Of a DNA stretch of 64,000 bases, positions 28,563 through 36,648 are shown one piece after another. The stretch lies in NCBI RefSeq assembly GCF_900128425.1, contig NZ_LT635782.1, positions 1,066,501-1,130,500 of the forward strand, given 5' to 3'. This stretch comes from Anaerococcus urinomassiliensis (GTDB lineage Bacteria > Bacillota > Clostridia > Tissierellales > Peptoniphilaceae). Every line of letters starts with the position of its first letter. The stretch's first letter is position 1. The position numbers were made by a program, and so were the translations under genes. The notes under the pieces were generated by a model. That model was given only the letters and a program-made list of their open reading frames with translations. It ran no database searches and had not been told where the DNA came from.

Positions 28563-28568
28563 ATTATA
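28563..28568 (-). promoter_or_regulatory. Extended -10 promoter of the ClbS-PIN cassette
   Basis: Minus-strand TTGGTATAAT, 28 bases before the ClbS-like start. Confidence 0.5.
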
Positions 28569-28596
28569 CCAAAAATATTTTTATCCTAGGCTTAAT

Positions 28597-29823
28597 TCAT
28601 AATCTTGTAATCAAACTGTTCCTGTTTATTTTTATTTTATCTCTATTTGTTAAATACTCTTCCACATCAAACAAGTTTTTCTTATCATAATCTTCCAACA
28701 ACTTGTAATTCTTATGCTTTGTAATATCGAATTTATCAGATAGAAAAGGTCTTACTCCTCTTAACTGATAAATACACTTACCGCCATCCATTACAGTTAT
28801 TTCATCTTGACTCATAAGTTCCTTGCCAGTTTTTTGGTAATTTAGACCAAAAGATTTTTGATTGGATCTTGTTTCTGATGTGTTATATAGGTCTATGGTT
28901 TCTTTTCCTAAGGTTTCAGATAATTCTTTTACTGTTGTTTTTTCTTTTCCTCCTAAAAAGAGTGTAGAGTCGCAGTTACCAACTATTGTATCTGCATGGT
29001 CTTTATAGATTGCTTTTAATTGAGATTGTGCTTGCAGTATTATGCTTGCCGATATTTCTCTTGAACGAATTGTTGCAATCAATTTTTCAAATTTAGGAAT
29101 TAATCCTATATTTGCAAACTCATCAAGTAGACACCTAACATGAACTGGAAGTCTTCCACCATACACATCATCTGCCTTATCACATAGAAGATTAAATAGT
29201 TGAGAATACATTATTGAAACTACAAAGTTAAAGGTATCATCTGTATCTGATATTATTACGAATAAAGCAGTTTTTCTATCTCCAATTTTATCAAGTTCTA
29301 ATTCATCTTCACTCATTAGTTCTCTAAGTTCTCTTATATCAAAAGGTGCAAGTCTTGCTCCGCATGATATTAAAATTGATTTTGCAGTTTTTCCTGCTGC
29401 CAGTTTATATTTCTTATATTGCTTGACTGCAAAATGACTTGGATCTTTCTTTTCAAGAGCTTCAAAGAGCCTATCAATTGGGTTCATATAGGTTTCGTCA
29501 TCTTCTCTAACTTCACTTGCGTCAATCATATCCAAAAGAGTCTTAAAGTTCTTTTCTTCTTCTGGTGCTTCATAATATATATAACCGATAAGGGCAGTGT
29601 AATAGAGCTTTTCAGCTTTTACCCAGAAATCTTCTCCTGCCTTTTCTCCATCTCCCTTGGTGTTAGCAATTATGGTTTGAACAAGCTTTAAAATATCTTT
29701 TTCACTTCTCAAATAGGCAAATGGATTGTATTTCATGGATTTTTTAAAGTTTATTGTATTTAAAATCTTTATGTCATATCCATTTTCATAGAGCATTTTT
29801 CCACATTCTAACACGAGTGTGCC
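28597..29823 (-). pseudogene. virD4: traG/virD4 coupling protein, 3' part (split by the mobilizable element)
   Basis: This part encodes the C-terminal ~405 residues of a VirD4/TraG-type coupling protein, including the Walker B region (LLDEFANIG) and IILQAQSQLKAIY. The frame runs without interruption up to the integration junction at 29822-29823, where ...KG|TLVLECGKML joins to the 5' part at 38374. Together the two parts give 597 codons with stop. The separated 3' part has no start codon with a ribosome site. Confidence 0.93.
29822..29823. other. Left attachment core of the mobilizable element (CC/GG)
   Basis: CCTTT at 29822-29826 matches CCTTT at 38374-38378. A CC (GG on the coding strand) crossover core, as used by large serine recombinases of the TndX/TnpX type, joins the traG halves in frame. 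A 9-bp inverted repeat ATTTGTCAA/TTGACAAAT lies just inside this end (29833-29870), a possible recombinase site. Confidence 0.75.
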
Positions 29824-29870
29824 TTTTGGAAAGATTTGTCAAGGACATAAACAAAATTTCTTTGACAAAT

Positions 29871-30035
29871 TTATATCTTCTCTGTTTCTCTCTTGATTAG
29901 CTTTAGTATTTTATCCTTGTATGTTTCCCCTGTACCTTGCTTAAAATGTAGGTTTACAGTATATTTTGTCTTTCCAATATCCATTATCAACTGTTTATGT
30001 GGTGGTACTTGTATTTTTCTTTTTTCTTCTTCCAT
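29871..30035 (-). CDS. TnpW-like small protein
   Basis: 54 residues beginning MEEEKRKIQVPPHKQLIMDI and ending KRETEKI, with an AGGAG site upstream. Small proteins of this kind (TnpW-like) are found at the end of Tn4451-type elements with serine recombinases. Function unknown; possibly an excision accessory. Confidence 0.6.
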   Translation of the reverse strand: MEEEKRKIQVPPHKQLIMDIGKTKYTVNLHFKQGTGETYKDKILKLIKRETEKI

Positions 30036-30063
30036 GTATCCTCCTTTCCATTTTTAGGCAAAT

Positions 30064-30093
30064 AAAAAACAGTAAACCTTTTTTGATTTACTG
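30064..30093 (-). terminator. Intrinsic terminator, copy 1
   Basis: Minus-strand CAGTAAATC...TTTACTG stem then TTTTTT. The 30 bases are identical to the terminator at 35764-35793, pointing to duplication of a gene-plus-terminator cassette end. Confidence 0.75.
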
Positions 30094-30143
30094 CTTTCGT
30101 GTTAGCTTTTATTGACTTGTTAGTTTAGCAAGCTAAAAATATC

Positions 30144-30761
30144 CTACCTGCAATACTCTTTTATCTTATCTGCATATTCAGTCGAAAGATTCTTTGAATA
30201 AATTTTTTCATTTTTTGAATTTCTGACTTCTTTCCAAAGAATAGAGGCTACTTTTAATTTGTTCGAATATTTGCAACTATTTTTGTCTGCACAGAAATCC
30301 TTTAAAAATTGGTTCCATTGACAAACTGAATTATCATACTTCGCATAATTTGATTTTCCATAATAAACTTTTAGCATATCTTGAATTGTAAAACTCAAAT
30401 CATTTTCTCTTTTTACTTTTCTCCAAGCAGTAGCCATATCAGCAGTAAATTTAAATGGCGAAACATCTGTTAAAATTGAGAAATACTCTCTGAAATGTGT
30501 GTTAAAGGAGAACCCGCATTCAAGTAATGGAGTATCTAAGGTAATAGTTTCTACTTGTTTCTTTTCATTTTTTATTGATGACTTTTTAATCAAATCACCC
30601 TTAAAGTACTGCTCAATAATATAATTGAGTTCCTGTTTTGTACCTCTGTATTCTAATCCTAATGACTTGTATATCCGTGAAAGTTCTTCACGATACCAAT
30701 AGTATTTATTAAACTCATCAAACGATGTAATTTTGTCAAACTCAGGTCTACTTTCTATCAA
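30144..30761 (-). CDS. SAP-domain-containing cargo protein
   Basis: About 205 residues. Near the N-terminus the SAP-like helix-loop-helix ELSRIYKSLGLEYRGTKQEL is visible, suggesting nucleic-acid binding. The remainder (AWRKVKRENDLSF, CQWNQFLKDF) is typical of a family of SAP-containing proteins of unknown function in Firmicutes. TTG at 30761 has TAGGAG 8 bases upstream and follows the NTF2-like stop closely, so the two were one operon. Confidence 0.65.
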   Translation of the reverse strand: MIESRPEFDKITSFDEFNKYYWYREELSRIYKSLGLEYRGTKQELNYIIEQYFKGDLIKKSSIKNEKKQVETITLDTPLLECGFSFNTHFREYFSILTDVSPFKFTADMATAWRKVKRENDLSFTIQDMLKVYYGKSNYAKYDNSVCQWNQFLKDFCADKNSCKYSNKLKVASILWKEVRNSKNEKIYSKNLSTEYADKIKEYCR

Positions 30762-30772
30762 TATTCTATCTC

Positions 30773-31167
30773 CTAAAACCAATTTGCTTTTTCATCTCTA
30801 AATAATGGTGTTTCACTCTCTTTGTAAGGATTGTAGTTGTTACAATTACAACCAAACTCTTTCAATGCTTTTATCTTATTATCGGCTGTCCAAACAATCA
30901 AAGAGATACCGTCAAATTCTTCAACTTTCCCCTCATTCATTTTATTTTTGAAGTGCCATTCTACAATAGTTTGATTATCCTTATGAAAAAATTGCTTTAT
31001 ATCCCACGCAAGAACTTTTCCTCTTGTATTCCACTCATTAAACCAGTGCTTTACTGTTTGCAGATTTTCATACTTAGGACACCAACTCTCAATATAAATC
31101 ACATCATCTGAAAAAATATCATCTATTCCTAAGTCTTTTTGTGTAAGCCACATATCAAACCATAAAC
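30773..31167 (-). pseudogene. NTF2/SnoaL-like gene, 3' part (interrupted by IS21)
   Basis: This part encodes ~129 residues of an NTF2/SnoaL-like protein (VIYIESWCP; VEWHFKNKM; ISLIVWT). Joining it at the 5-bp target duplication to the 5' piece at 33616-33645 gives an open 139-residue protein reading ...KIIRL|WFDMWLTQKD. Without the IS the gene would be intact. Members are small cone-shaped enzymes or binding proteins; substrate unknown. Confidence 0.85.
31163..31167. repeat. IS21 target-site duplication, left copy
   Basis: TAAAC, repeated at 33616-33620. Confidence 0.85.
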
Positions 31168-31282
31168 TGTAAATGTCAACCGAAAATTGGTCCACAGTTA
31201 TTATCGAAAAGTGGTCCACATATAGTAAAGATATTGACCACACTTGTCCTTTCCCCTAGGGGAAAGACTTTTTACATATATT

Positions 31283-32038
31283 TCATATATTCTTTGACCA
31301 CTCCATTGTATCTTCCATCCTATAAGATTTTTCTCTAGACATATCCATAATATGGGCCCTATGAGCAAGTCTATCTACTATAGCCCCAGTAAGCATAGGA
31401 TCTTTAAAAACTTCCTCCCATCTTTCAAAGTTTAAATTCGTTGTTAAAATTATCGAACCCTTATCATTTCTAGATGATAATAGGTTAAAAAGAATCTCAC
31501 AGCCTATCTTATCAAAGGAAACATAACCTAGCTCATCTAAGATCACCAAGTCATATTTTTCAAATTTCTTCTTGTAGTTAGTAATTTGATTTTTACTCAT
31601 AGCCTCCTGTAGTTCTATCACAAGGTTAGGAACAGAGGTAAATAGTACATTCTTTCCAGCAATACATGCCTTAATACCTAAGGCAGTTGCATAATGAGTT
31701 TTACCACAACCAGGTGTTCCTATCATGATTATGTTTTCTTTGTTATCTATGAATTTTAGTGTTTCAAGATATTCAAATTTTTTGTTTAGTTCTAAAGAAT
31801 ATTTTGTTTTATCAAAGTCTTCTAAGAATTTCTTGTTGATAAATTTGGCATTTCTTATTCTTCTTGCTATGCCGTTGTTTTTCCTTCTTTCTACCTCTCT
31901 TTCTAAGAAAAGTTTTAAGAATTCTTCGTTAGATAAGTTTAGATTTGATGATTCTTCTATTAAATCCTCATATGACTCTCTTAGATAAGAGAGCTTAAGT
32001 ATGTTAGAAGCTTCTTTAATATTCATCTTAGCCTCCAA
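31283..32038 (-). CDS. istB: IS21 helper ATPase IstB
   Basis: 251 residues, AAA+ ATPase with Walker A GTPGCGKTH and Walker B LVILDELGYV, related to DnaC. It overlaps istA by 11 bases. IstB activates IstA and selects target DNA. Complete length for the family. Confidence 0.95.
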   Translation of the reverse strand: MEAKMNIKEASNILKLSYLRESYEDLIEESSNLNLSNEEFLKLFLEREVERRKNNGIARRIRNAKFINKKFLEDFDKTKYSLELNKKFEYLETLKFIDNKENIIMIGTPGCGKTHYATALGIKACIAGKNVLFTSVPNLVIELQEAMSKNQITNYKKKFEKYDLVILDELGYVSFDKIGCEILFNLLSSRNDKGSIILTTNLNFERWEEVFKDPMLTGAIVDRLAHRAHIMDMSREKSYRMEDTMEWSKNI

Positions 32039-33503
32039 TTACAAGGCAGTCATAGGAGGCAACTATTTTTCTTGCCTTTATTTCTATGTCAGCTTCTTTT
32101 TTATCGGTTTTCACTATATCTAATACATCAAGTTCTTTCTTAGTGTTAGAATAGTTATTTAAGATATCAACTATTTGATCAATATCCTTATCTTTGTTAA
32201 GCTCTACTAATTCTATGAACTTCTTTGGGTTAGAGGTAAAGTATTTATCGAAGATGTTTTTTAAATCAGGATGACTTTTTAAGGCGAGAGAATTACGAAT
32301 TGCACCTGGTTTGCGTGCTAATGATTTTAGGTAATGAGTGATGTCAATGCTATATTCATTAGCACCATCTTTTCTTTTATGAACGGCTAGAAGTTTATCA
32401 TTTACATATATTTTAATTTCCCTAGCATAAGCTCTAACAAGAACAGTTTTTCCTACCATGTAATCTGGTAGTGAATACTTGTTTTTATCAACTTGTATTA
32501 AAGAATACTTATCTACCTTAGCAAAAGATACTTTTGATAGTTCATAAGTAGGTCTTAGGACTAGAAGGTGTTTCTTTTCCTCATTAATCTTAGAGTCCTT
32601 ATTTAACTGGATAAGTTTAGAATTTAAGTACTCTTGTGCTTGATCAATTGAATCAAACTCGTATTTTTCACAAAAAGCATTCTTTCTAATTATCCTAACA
32701 CTTCCTTCAACATGACCTTTTTCATTTCCTGAAAAACAATTGGTTACATTGACTGAAAAGCCATAGTAGTTGGCAAACTCTATTAATCTTGGGTTAAGTT
32801 CTTTTTCATTTCTACCTATGAACTTACTAACAACATTTCTCATATTATCATAGACTATTTCTCTATACATTCCTCCAATCATATTAAAAAATCTTACTTG
32901 TGAATCAAAGAATACATCTTGATTTTGACTTGTGTATAGATAAGCCCATCTAAAATTAGATGCTGGGGAACTCATAACAGCCATATTTAAACTAACAAGT
33001 TTGCCATCGATTACAAGCTTAAGTTCACCAAAGTCATATTCTAACCTATCAGCAAAATCATATACTTGCTTAATGAAGCATTCTTTAGAAGCTTCTCTTT
33101 TCTTTCTAACATAAACTGCTATTGAAGGATAAGATATATCAAAACCCTTATCAACAATCATCTTATGAATCTGAACAACGCTTAAAGCTTGCTTATGATT
33201 ACCCAAGATAGAATCCTTTCTTTTCTCACTTTCTAAAATCTGATCAAGATACTCATCTACTTCTTTTGTATATTTGATCTTCTTTCTATTAGAAGAATCG
33301 TAGGAAGGCGCCTTGGCAATTTCTTCTTGAACTAATGCTCTATCTAAATTAGGATTATCTAAATTCTTAACATCTTCCTGGTACTTATTCCAATATTTAG
33401 CTACAGTCTTCCTATTAATCTTAAGTATTCTAGATACTTCTCTATTTGAATATCCTTGATTTTTAAGTCTTATTATTGCATTCTTATCCATTAATTTAAT
33501 CAC
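32028..33503 (-). CDS. istA: IS21 transposase IstA
   Basis: 491 residues. N-terminal helix-turn-helix (NREVSRILKINRKTVAKYW), then an RNase H-fold DDE domain with Asp in YDFGEL, Asp in VYDNM and Glu in NEKGHVEG. It cleaves and joins the IS ends. The frame is complete; an upstream in-frame Met before MDKNA may or may not be used. Confidence 0.95.
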   Translation of the reverse strand: MIKLMDKNAIIRLKNQGYSNREVSRILKINRKTVAKYWNKYQEDVKNLDNPNLDRALVQEEIAKAPSYDSSNRKKIKYTKEVDEYLDQILESEKRKDSILGNHKQALSVVQIHKMIVDKGFDISYPSIAVYVRKKREASKECFIKQVYDFADRLEYDFGELKLVIDGKLVSLNMAVMSSPASNFRWAYLYTSQNQDVFFDSQVRFFNMIGGMYREIVYDNMRNVVSKFIGRNEKELNPRLIEFANYYGFSVNVTNCFSGNEKGHVEGSVRIIRKNAFCEKYEFDSIDQAQEYLNSKLIQLNKDSKINEEKKHLLVLRPTYELSKVSFAKVDKYSLIQVDKNKYSLPDYMVGKTVLVRAYAREIKIYVNDKLLAVHKRKDGANEYSIDITHYLKSLARKPGAIRNSLALKSHPDLKNIFDKYFTSNPKKFIELVELNKDKDIDQIVDILNNYSNTKKELDVLDIVKTDKKEADIEIKARKIVASYDCLVIGG

Positions 33504-33615
33504 CTCACATACCTCCGTACCTATACTTTACATACGGAGTACAAACTAAAACAAGTGGACCATTTTTCGATTAGAATTAATCGATTATTGGACCACTTTT
33601 AGTTTATCATTTACA

Positions 33616-33620
33616 TAAAC
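33616..33620. repeat. IS21 target-site duplication, right copy
   Basis: TAAAC, identical to 31163-31167. Confidence 0.85.
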
Positions 33621-33645
33621 GAATGATTTTCTCTCTTTCATCCAT
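33616..33645 (-). pseudogene. NTF2/SnoaL-like gene, 5' part (interrupted by IS21)
   Basis: The first ten codons (MDEREKIIRL), with GGAGG upstream and an extended -10 at 33683-33688. It ends in the target duplication at 33616-33620. Confidence 0.8.
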
Positions 33646-33682
33646 GAATTTAAACACCTCCAAAATCAAATACTTATTTGAT

Positions 33683-33688
33683 ATTATA
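33683..33688 (-). promoter_or_regulatory. Extended -10 promoter of the NTF2-SAP operon
   Basis: Minus-strand ATGGTATAAT about 40 bases before the NTF2 start; the IS now lies between this promoter and most of the operon. Confidence 0.45.
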
Positions 33689-33706
33689 CCATTTTTTCAC
33701 TCAATT

Positions 33707-35167
33707 TTATAGGTCTAACTCGTTCCTCTTTACCTGTGTTAGTCCTCTGTTTTCTTGTAGTAATTTCTCTATACAGCTTCTAACACTTTCAGCTTGTTTA
33801 ACTTCCTCTCGTATTTCTAATATTTGATTGTATAGGCTCTTTTTCTCTTTCTTCAAAGTGCTAGCCTCTGATTTCCACTTGGATATATTTAAGGTCTTAC
33901 TTTCACCTAAATGCTCTTTCAGATATTTCTTGGCACTCTCAAATAGAATAATCTCTGCAGTATGCTCATTATAAAAATCTTCCTGTTTGCTTTTCTTTAA
34001 TTTGGTATAGGCTTTGTAGATATCTTTATGTTTCAAATATTTCTCGGCTTGGTCGATAAGCTGTGTTTTATCATCAATTCTTTTTTCAATGTCTTTGATA
34101 GCTTTTGTGGTCTTGTAATTCTTATCTCTTAAAGTAACTATGCTTTCTTTCAGTTCAGATATGGAAGTGATGTTTTTATCTTTAAGAAGCTGATAACTCT
34201 CAATATATTTCTCTAAGTCTGCATTATTGCTATCTGCGTTTTGATTGATAAGATTTTCAAAAATGGATAGTAGATTTTCTTTTGGTGGGATGGTGGATTT
34301 TATGTTTTCTGTTTCTGCTGTTTCTTCTTTTCCAATTCCTCTTATCCAATTTAACAAGGCTTTTATTCTTCTTGAGATTTCTCTTAAAATCGCATTTTGA
34401 TGTTTGATTTCTCGGTTAATATTTCCTCTGTCTGTAGCTATGCCTTTCTTCTCCATTTGTGTTGCTGATTCTCCTAAATGAATGGTCGGTATTTGCTCTA
34501 TTCCTTGTCTTTGATAGGAACGATGGTCTACTTTTTCCTGTATGCTGTTTTCTTCAAGATATTTGTTTGTAATGTCTGCCCATGCTTTTCGCCACTCTTC
34601 CGCTTTTTCTTGCTCATTCCAATCGGTTGTATTGATTTTTCTTGTTTTGTAATTGCCGTTTTTGAGTTTTATCTTTTCTCCGTTTTTATCAAGGATATAT
34701 TCTTTTTTTGATTTTGCTCCCCATGTTTTATCTTCGTTTAACGGTCGCATGGTAAGTAAGATATGTGCGTGTGGATTTCCGTCATTTTTATCGTGCAAAG
34801 CAACATCGGCACACATACCGACTTTCACAAAATTTTCTTTTACATATTTCCTTACAAGCTCTATCTGTTTTTCTCTACTCAGTTCTTTGGGTAAGGCAAT
34901 TTCGATTTCTCTTGCAAGCTGTGAGTTTTTACTTTTTTCTATTTTCTCAACACTGTTCCACAAGACAGAACGACTTGCAAATTCCTGTGGTGCATTTCGT
35001 GGCAATAAAATTTCGGTATGGGCTATTCCGCCTTTCCTTGTAAAGTCGTGGACTATGCCATCATATTCATTTTTTATCTTTTCGCCACTGCGATAGGAAG
35101 CTGCCGCAACTGCACTTTTCCCTTTGCCTCTTGATATAATCTTTATACTGAGATGATATATCGCCAT
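33707..35167 (-). CDS. MobA/MobL-family (MobQ) relaxase
   Basis: 486 residues. The N-terminal relaxase domain shows AIYHLSIKIISRGKGKSAVAAASYRSGEKI and the metal-binding motif NPHAHILL (~131-138); Tyr4 in AIYH is the likely nicking residue, as in MobQ proteins. The C-terminal half (~290-486) is coiled coil with no primase domain. It should nick the adjacent oriT (35367-35395) and lead the strand into a type IV channel. The gene lies just downstream of the oriT, a typical layout. Confidence 0.92.
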   Translation of the reverse strand: MAIYHLSIKIISRGKGKSAVAAASYRSGEKIKNEYDGIVHDFTRKGGIAHTEILLPRNAPQEFASRSVLWNSVEKIEKSKNSQLAREIEIALPKELSREKQIELVRKYVKENFVKVGMCADVALHDKNDGNPHAHILLTMRPLNEDKTWGAKSKKEYILDKNGEKIKLKNGNYKTRKINTTDWNEQEKAEEWRKAWADITNKYLEENSIQEKVDHRSYQRQGIEQIPTIHLGESATQMEKKGIATDRGNINREIKHQNAILREISRRIKALLNWIRGIGKEETAETENIKSTIPPKENLLSIFENLINQNADSNNADLEKYIESYQLLKDKNITSISELKESIVTLRDKNYKTTKAIKDIEKRIDDKTQLIDQAEKYLKHKDIYKAYTKLKKSKQEDFYNEHTAEIILFESAKKYLKEHLGESKTLNISKWKSEASTLKKEKKSLYNQILEIREEVKQAESVRSCIEKLLQENRGLTQVKRNELDL

Positions 35168-35194
35168 AGCTAAAAACCCCCTTTCGTTTTTCTG

Positions 35195-35262
35195 ATACTT
35201 TTATGTGGCGATGGATAAGACTTCCTAAAAAAATCGGATAGTTTTTTATCCGATTTCTTTTT
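35195..35262. repeat. Inverted repeat upstream of the relaxase gene
   Basis: AAATCGGATA and TATCCGATTT form a near-perfect 10-bp hairpin around 35230-35261, between oriT and the relaxase start. It could bind an accessory protein or act as a terminator. Confidence 0.45.
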
Positions 35263-35365
35263 GGAAGTACACACGGGGTAGGAAATTTATTTCCGTAGGG
35301 GAGTGTAGCTCCCCTGTATCAGCGTTGGCTGATGTGCTCTCTGCAAGAGCCTTCGGAGAACGCAC

Positions 35366-35395
35366 ACACCCTTTAGGGTGTATAAGTGCGCCCTT
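35366..35395 (+). other. oriT: Origin of transfer (MobQ-type oriT, nic core)
   Basis: ACACCCT-TT-AGGGTGT is a perfect 7-bp inverted repeat directly followed by TAAGTGCGCCCTT (35383-35395). An inverted repeat plus TAAGTGCG/CCCT is the nick-site signature of RSF1010/pIP501-like MobQ origins. It lies between the relaxase and DUF3847 genes. Further small hairpins occur at 35297-35317. Confidence 0.8.
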
Positions 35396-35413
35396 GTAAA
35401 CAAGGGACTATTC

Positions 35414-35728
35414 CTATGTGTCGCTTTCTTCCTCTTGGTTTTCTGTATTTTGATTTTCGCTTTGTTCTCTGCTCTCTATAATTTTCTTGATTTTTTGATT
35501 TACTAACTCTTTTATATTCGGAAATGTGATTAGCTGATAGAATTCATCTTTGGTAAAATCTTTACTTTCGGTGAAGATACTTTCAAAGACTCCTCCTTTT
35601 TCATAAAGGCGTCTATCTCTCTTTTTTCTCTCTTCCTGTTTCTGCTGACTGATGAGTTTCTTTCTTTTGTTTTGTAACTGCTTGATTTCTTCTTCTGCCA
35701 TTAAAATTTTTTCATCTATATTTTTCAT
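35414..35728 (-). CDS. DUF3847-family mobilization accessory protein
   Basis: About 104 residues: coiled coil (EEEIKQLQNKRKKLISQQ), then the conserved DRRLYEKGGVFESIF and a helical end. This is the DUF3847 pattern, regularly encoded next to MobL relaxases, so it may be a relaxosome accessory. ATG at 35728 has AGGAAA upstream; a longer version lacks support. Confidence 0.7.
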   Translation of the reverse strand: MKNIDEKILMAEEEIKQLQNKRKKLISQQKQEERKKRDRRLYEKGGVFESIFTESKDFTKDEFYQLITFPNIKELVNQKIKKIIESREQSENQNTENQEEESDT

Positions 35729-35763
35729 TTTCTGTTTTCCTTTCTTCTTAATTTTGAGCAAGA

Positions 35764-35793
35764 AAAAAACAGTAAACCTTTTTTGATTTACTG
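35764..35793 (-). terminator. Intrinsic terminator, copy 2
   Basis: The 30 bases are identical to 30064-30093; CAGTAAA...TTTACTG then T-tract. Terminates the hydrolase gene. Confidence 0.75.
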
Positions 35794-35818
35794 TTCTGTG
35801 TTAGTTTTTATTAAATTA

Positions 35819-36589
35819 TCAATTAGTTAAAAATTGATTAACCAGTTTTATCCACTCTAATGGTAAATACGCTGATAAATATCCATGATTATAACCTTTA
35901 GCTTCGTAGAGAATACAATCAGGATGCATTTTTTGAAATAGTTTAGCTGATTCCTTAACACAACGCATTTCTTTCTCGCCATAAATATATAGAACCTGTG
36001 CTTTGCTTTCTGTAATACTTTCTTTCAATCTATACTTTCCCATATATGTTTTATACATTTTCACTAATGTTTTCATTGGTAATCTTGGCATATCTTCCAT
36101 ATAATAATTTTCTATCTCTTCCGGATAAGCCATATTAGGATAAATTTTTTTCATCAAACTTAATTGAATTTTGCTGGCTGATTTACTAAACATAAGTTTT
36201 CCAAATATTTTTACAACAATCGTACTAATTCGTGATAAATTTGGCTGAGGAATACAAATACTACCATCTATTATTGCTTTCTGAGCTATATCACTATTTA
36301 GCGATAATAACTCAATGGCAATTTGACCTCCCAAAGAAACACCTCCCACAGCAAACAATTTTCCATCGCAATTGTTTTTTATATAGTCCATAATTTGATG
36401 TGCGGAATTTTCAGTTGAAATATACTCTTTTTGATATTCTTCTCCATGACCATCAAGTGTTGGTAAAATTACATGATATTTATCGGATAATATACGAGCT
36501 TGTCGAAGATAATTCCACCAGGAATTACCTCCGCCGTGTATTAATAATATATGTGGAAATTTTTTATCACCAAATTCATGAAATATCAT
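35819..36589 (-). CDS. Alpha/beta-fold hydrolase
   Basis: 256 residues. HGGGNSWW forms the oxyanion region, GVSLGGQ is the nucleophile elbow (Ser ~90), an acidic residue in YIYGEKE and a late His in GYNHGYL complete the triad. Cytoplasmic, with no signal peptide. Substrate unknown; cargo of the mobilizable element with its own extended -10 (36637-36642) and terminator. Confidence 0.85.
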   Translation of the reverse strand: MIFHEFGDKKFPHILLIHGGGNSWWNYLRQARILSDKYHVILPTLDGHGEEYQKEYISTENSAHQIMDYIKNNCDGKLFAVGGVSLGGQIAIELLSLNSDIAQKAIIDGSICIPQPNLSRISTIVVKIFGKLMFSKSASKIQLSLMKKIYPNMAYPEEIENYYMEDMPRLPMKTLVKMYKTYMGKYRLKESITESKAQVLYIYGEKEMRCVKESAKLFQKMHPDCILYEAKGYNHGYLSAYLPLEWIKLVNQFLTN

Positions 36590-36636
36590 ATTCCAAAACC
36601 TCTAAATTTAAACTTTTTTTGTTTATATTATTTAAT

Positions 36637-36642
36637 ATTATA
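36637..36642 (-). promoter_or_regulatory. Extended -10 promoter of the hydrolase gene
   Basis: Minus-strand ATGGTATAAT about 50 bases before the start, just after the recombinase stop. Confidence 0.45.
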
Positions 36643-36648
36643 CCATTT

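Larger units (their letters stand above)
31168..33615 (-). mobile_element. IS21-family insertion sequence
   Basis: 2,448 bp bounded by TGTAAATG inward-facing ends and flanked by the 5-bp duplication TAAAC. Subterminal repeats of the form TGGTCCA occur twice at each end, as in IS21 elements. It carries istA and istB, both intact. The interrupted gene can be reconstructed exactly, which suggests a recent insertion. Confidence 0.92.

Noticed and set aside
30773-31243. Complete 156-residue protein starting inside the IS end
   Set aside because: The first ~27 residues are translated IS21 terminal sequence; the true gene starts at 33645 and is interrupted.
34653-35096. 147-codon plus-strand ORF
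   Set aside because: Antisense shadow of the MobL relaxase gene, with no promoter or ribosome site.
35819-36589. Antibiotic resistance gene in the mobilizable element
   Set aside because: The gene is a generic alpha/beta hydrolase with a Ser-His triad; nothing points to a known resistance enzyme.
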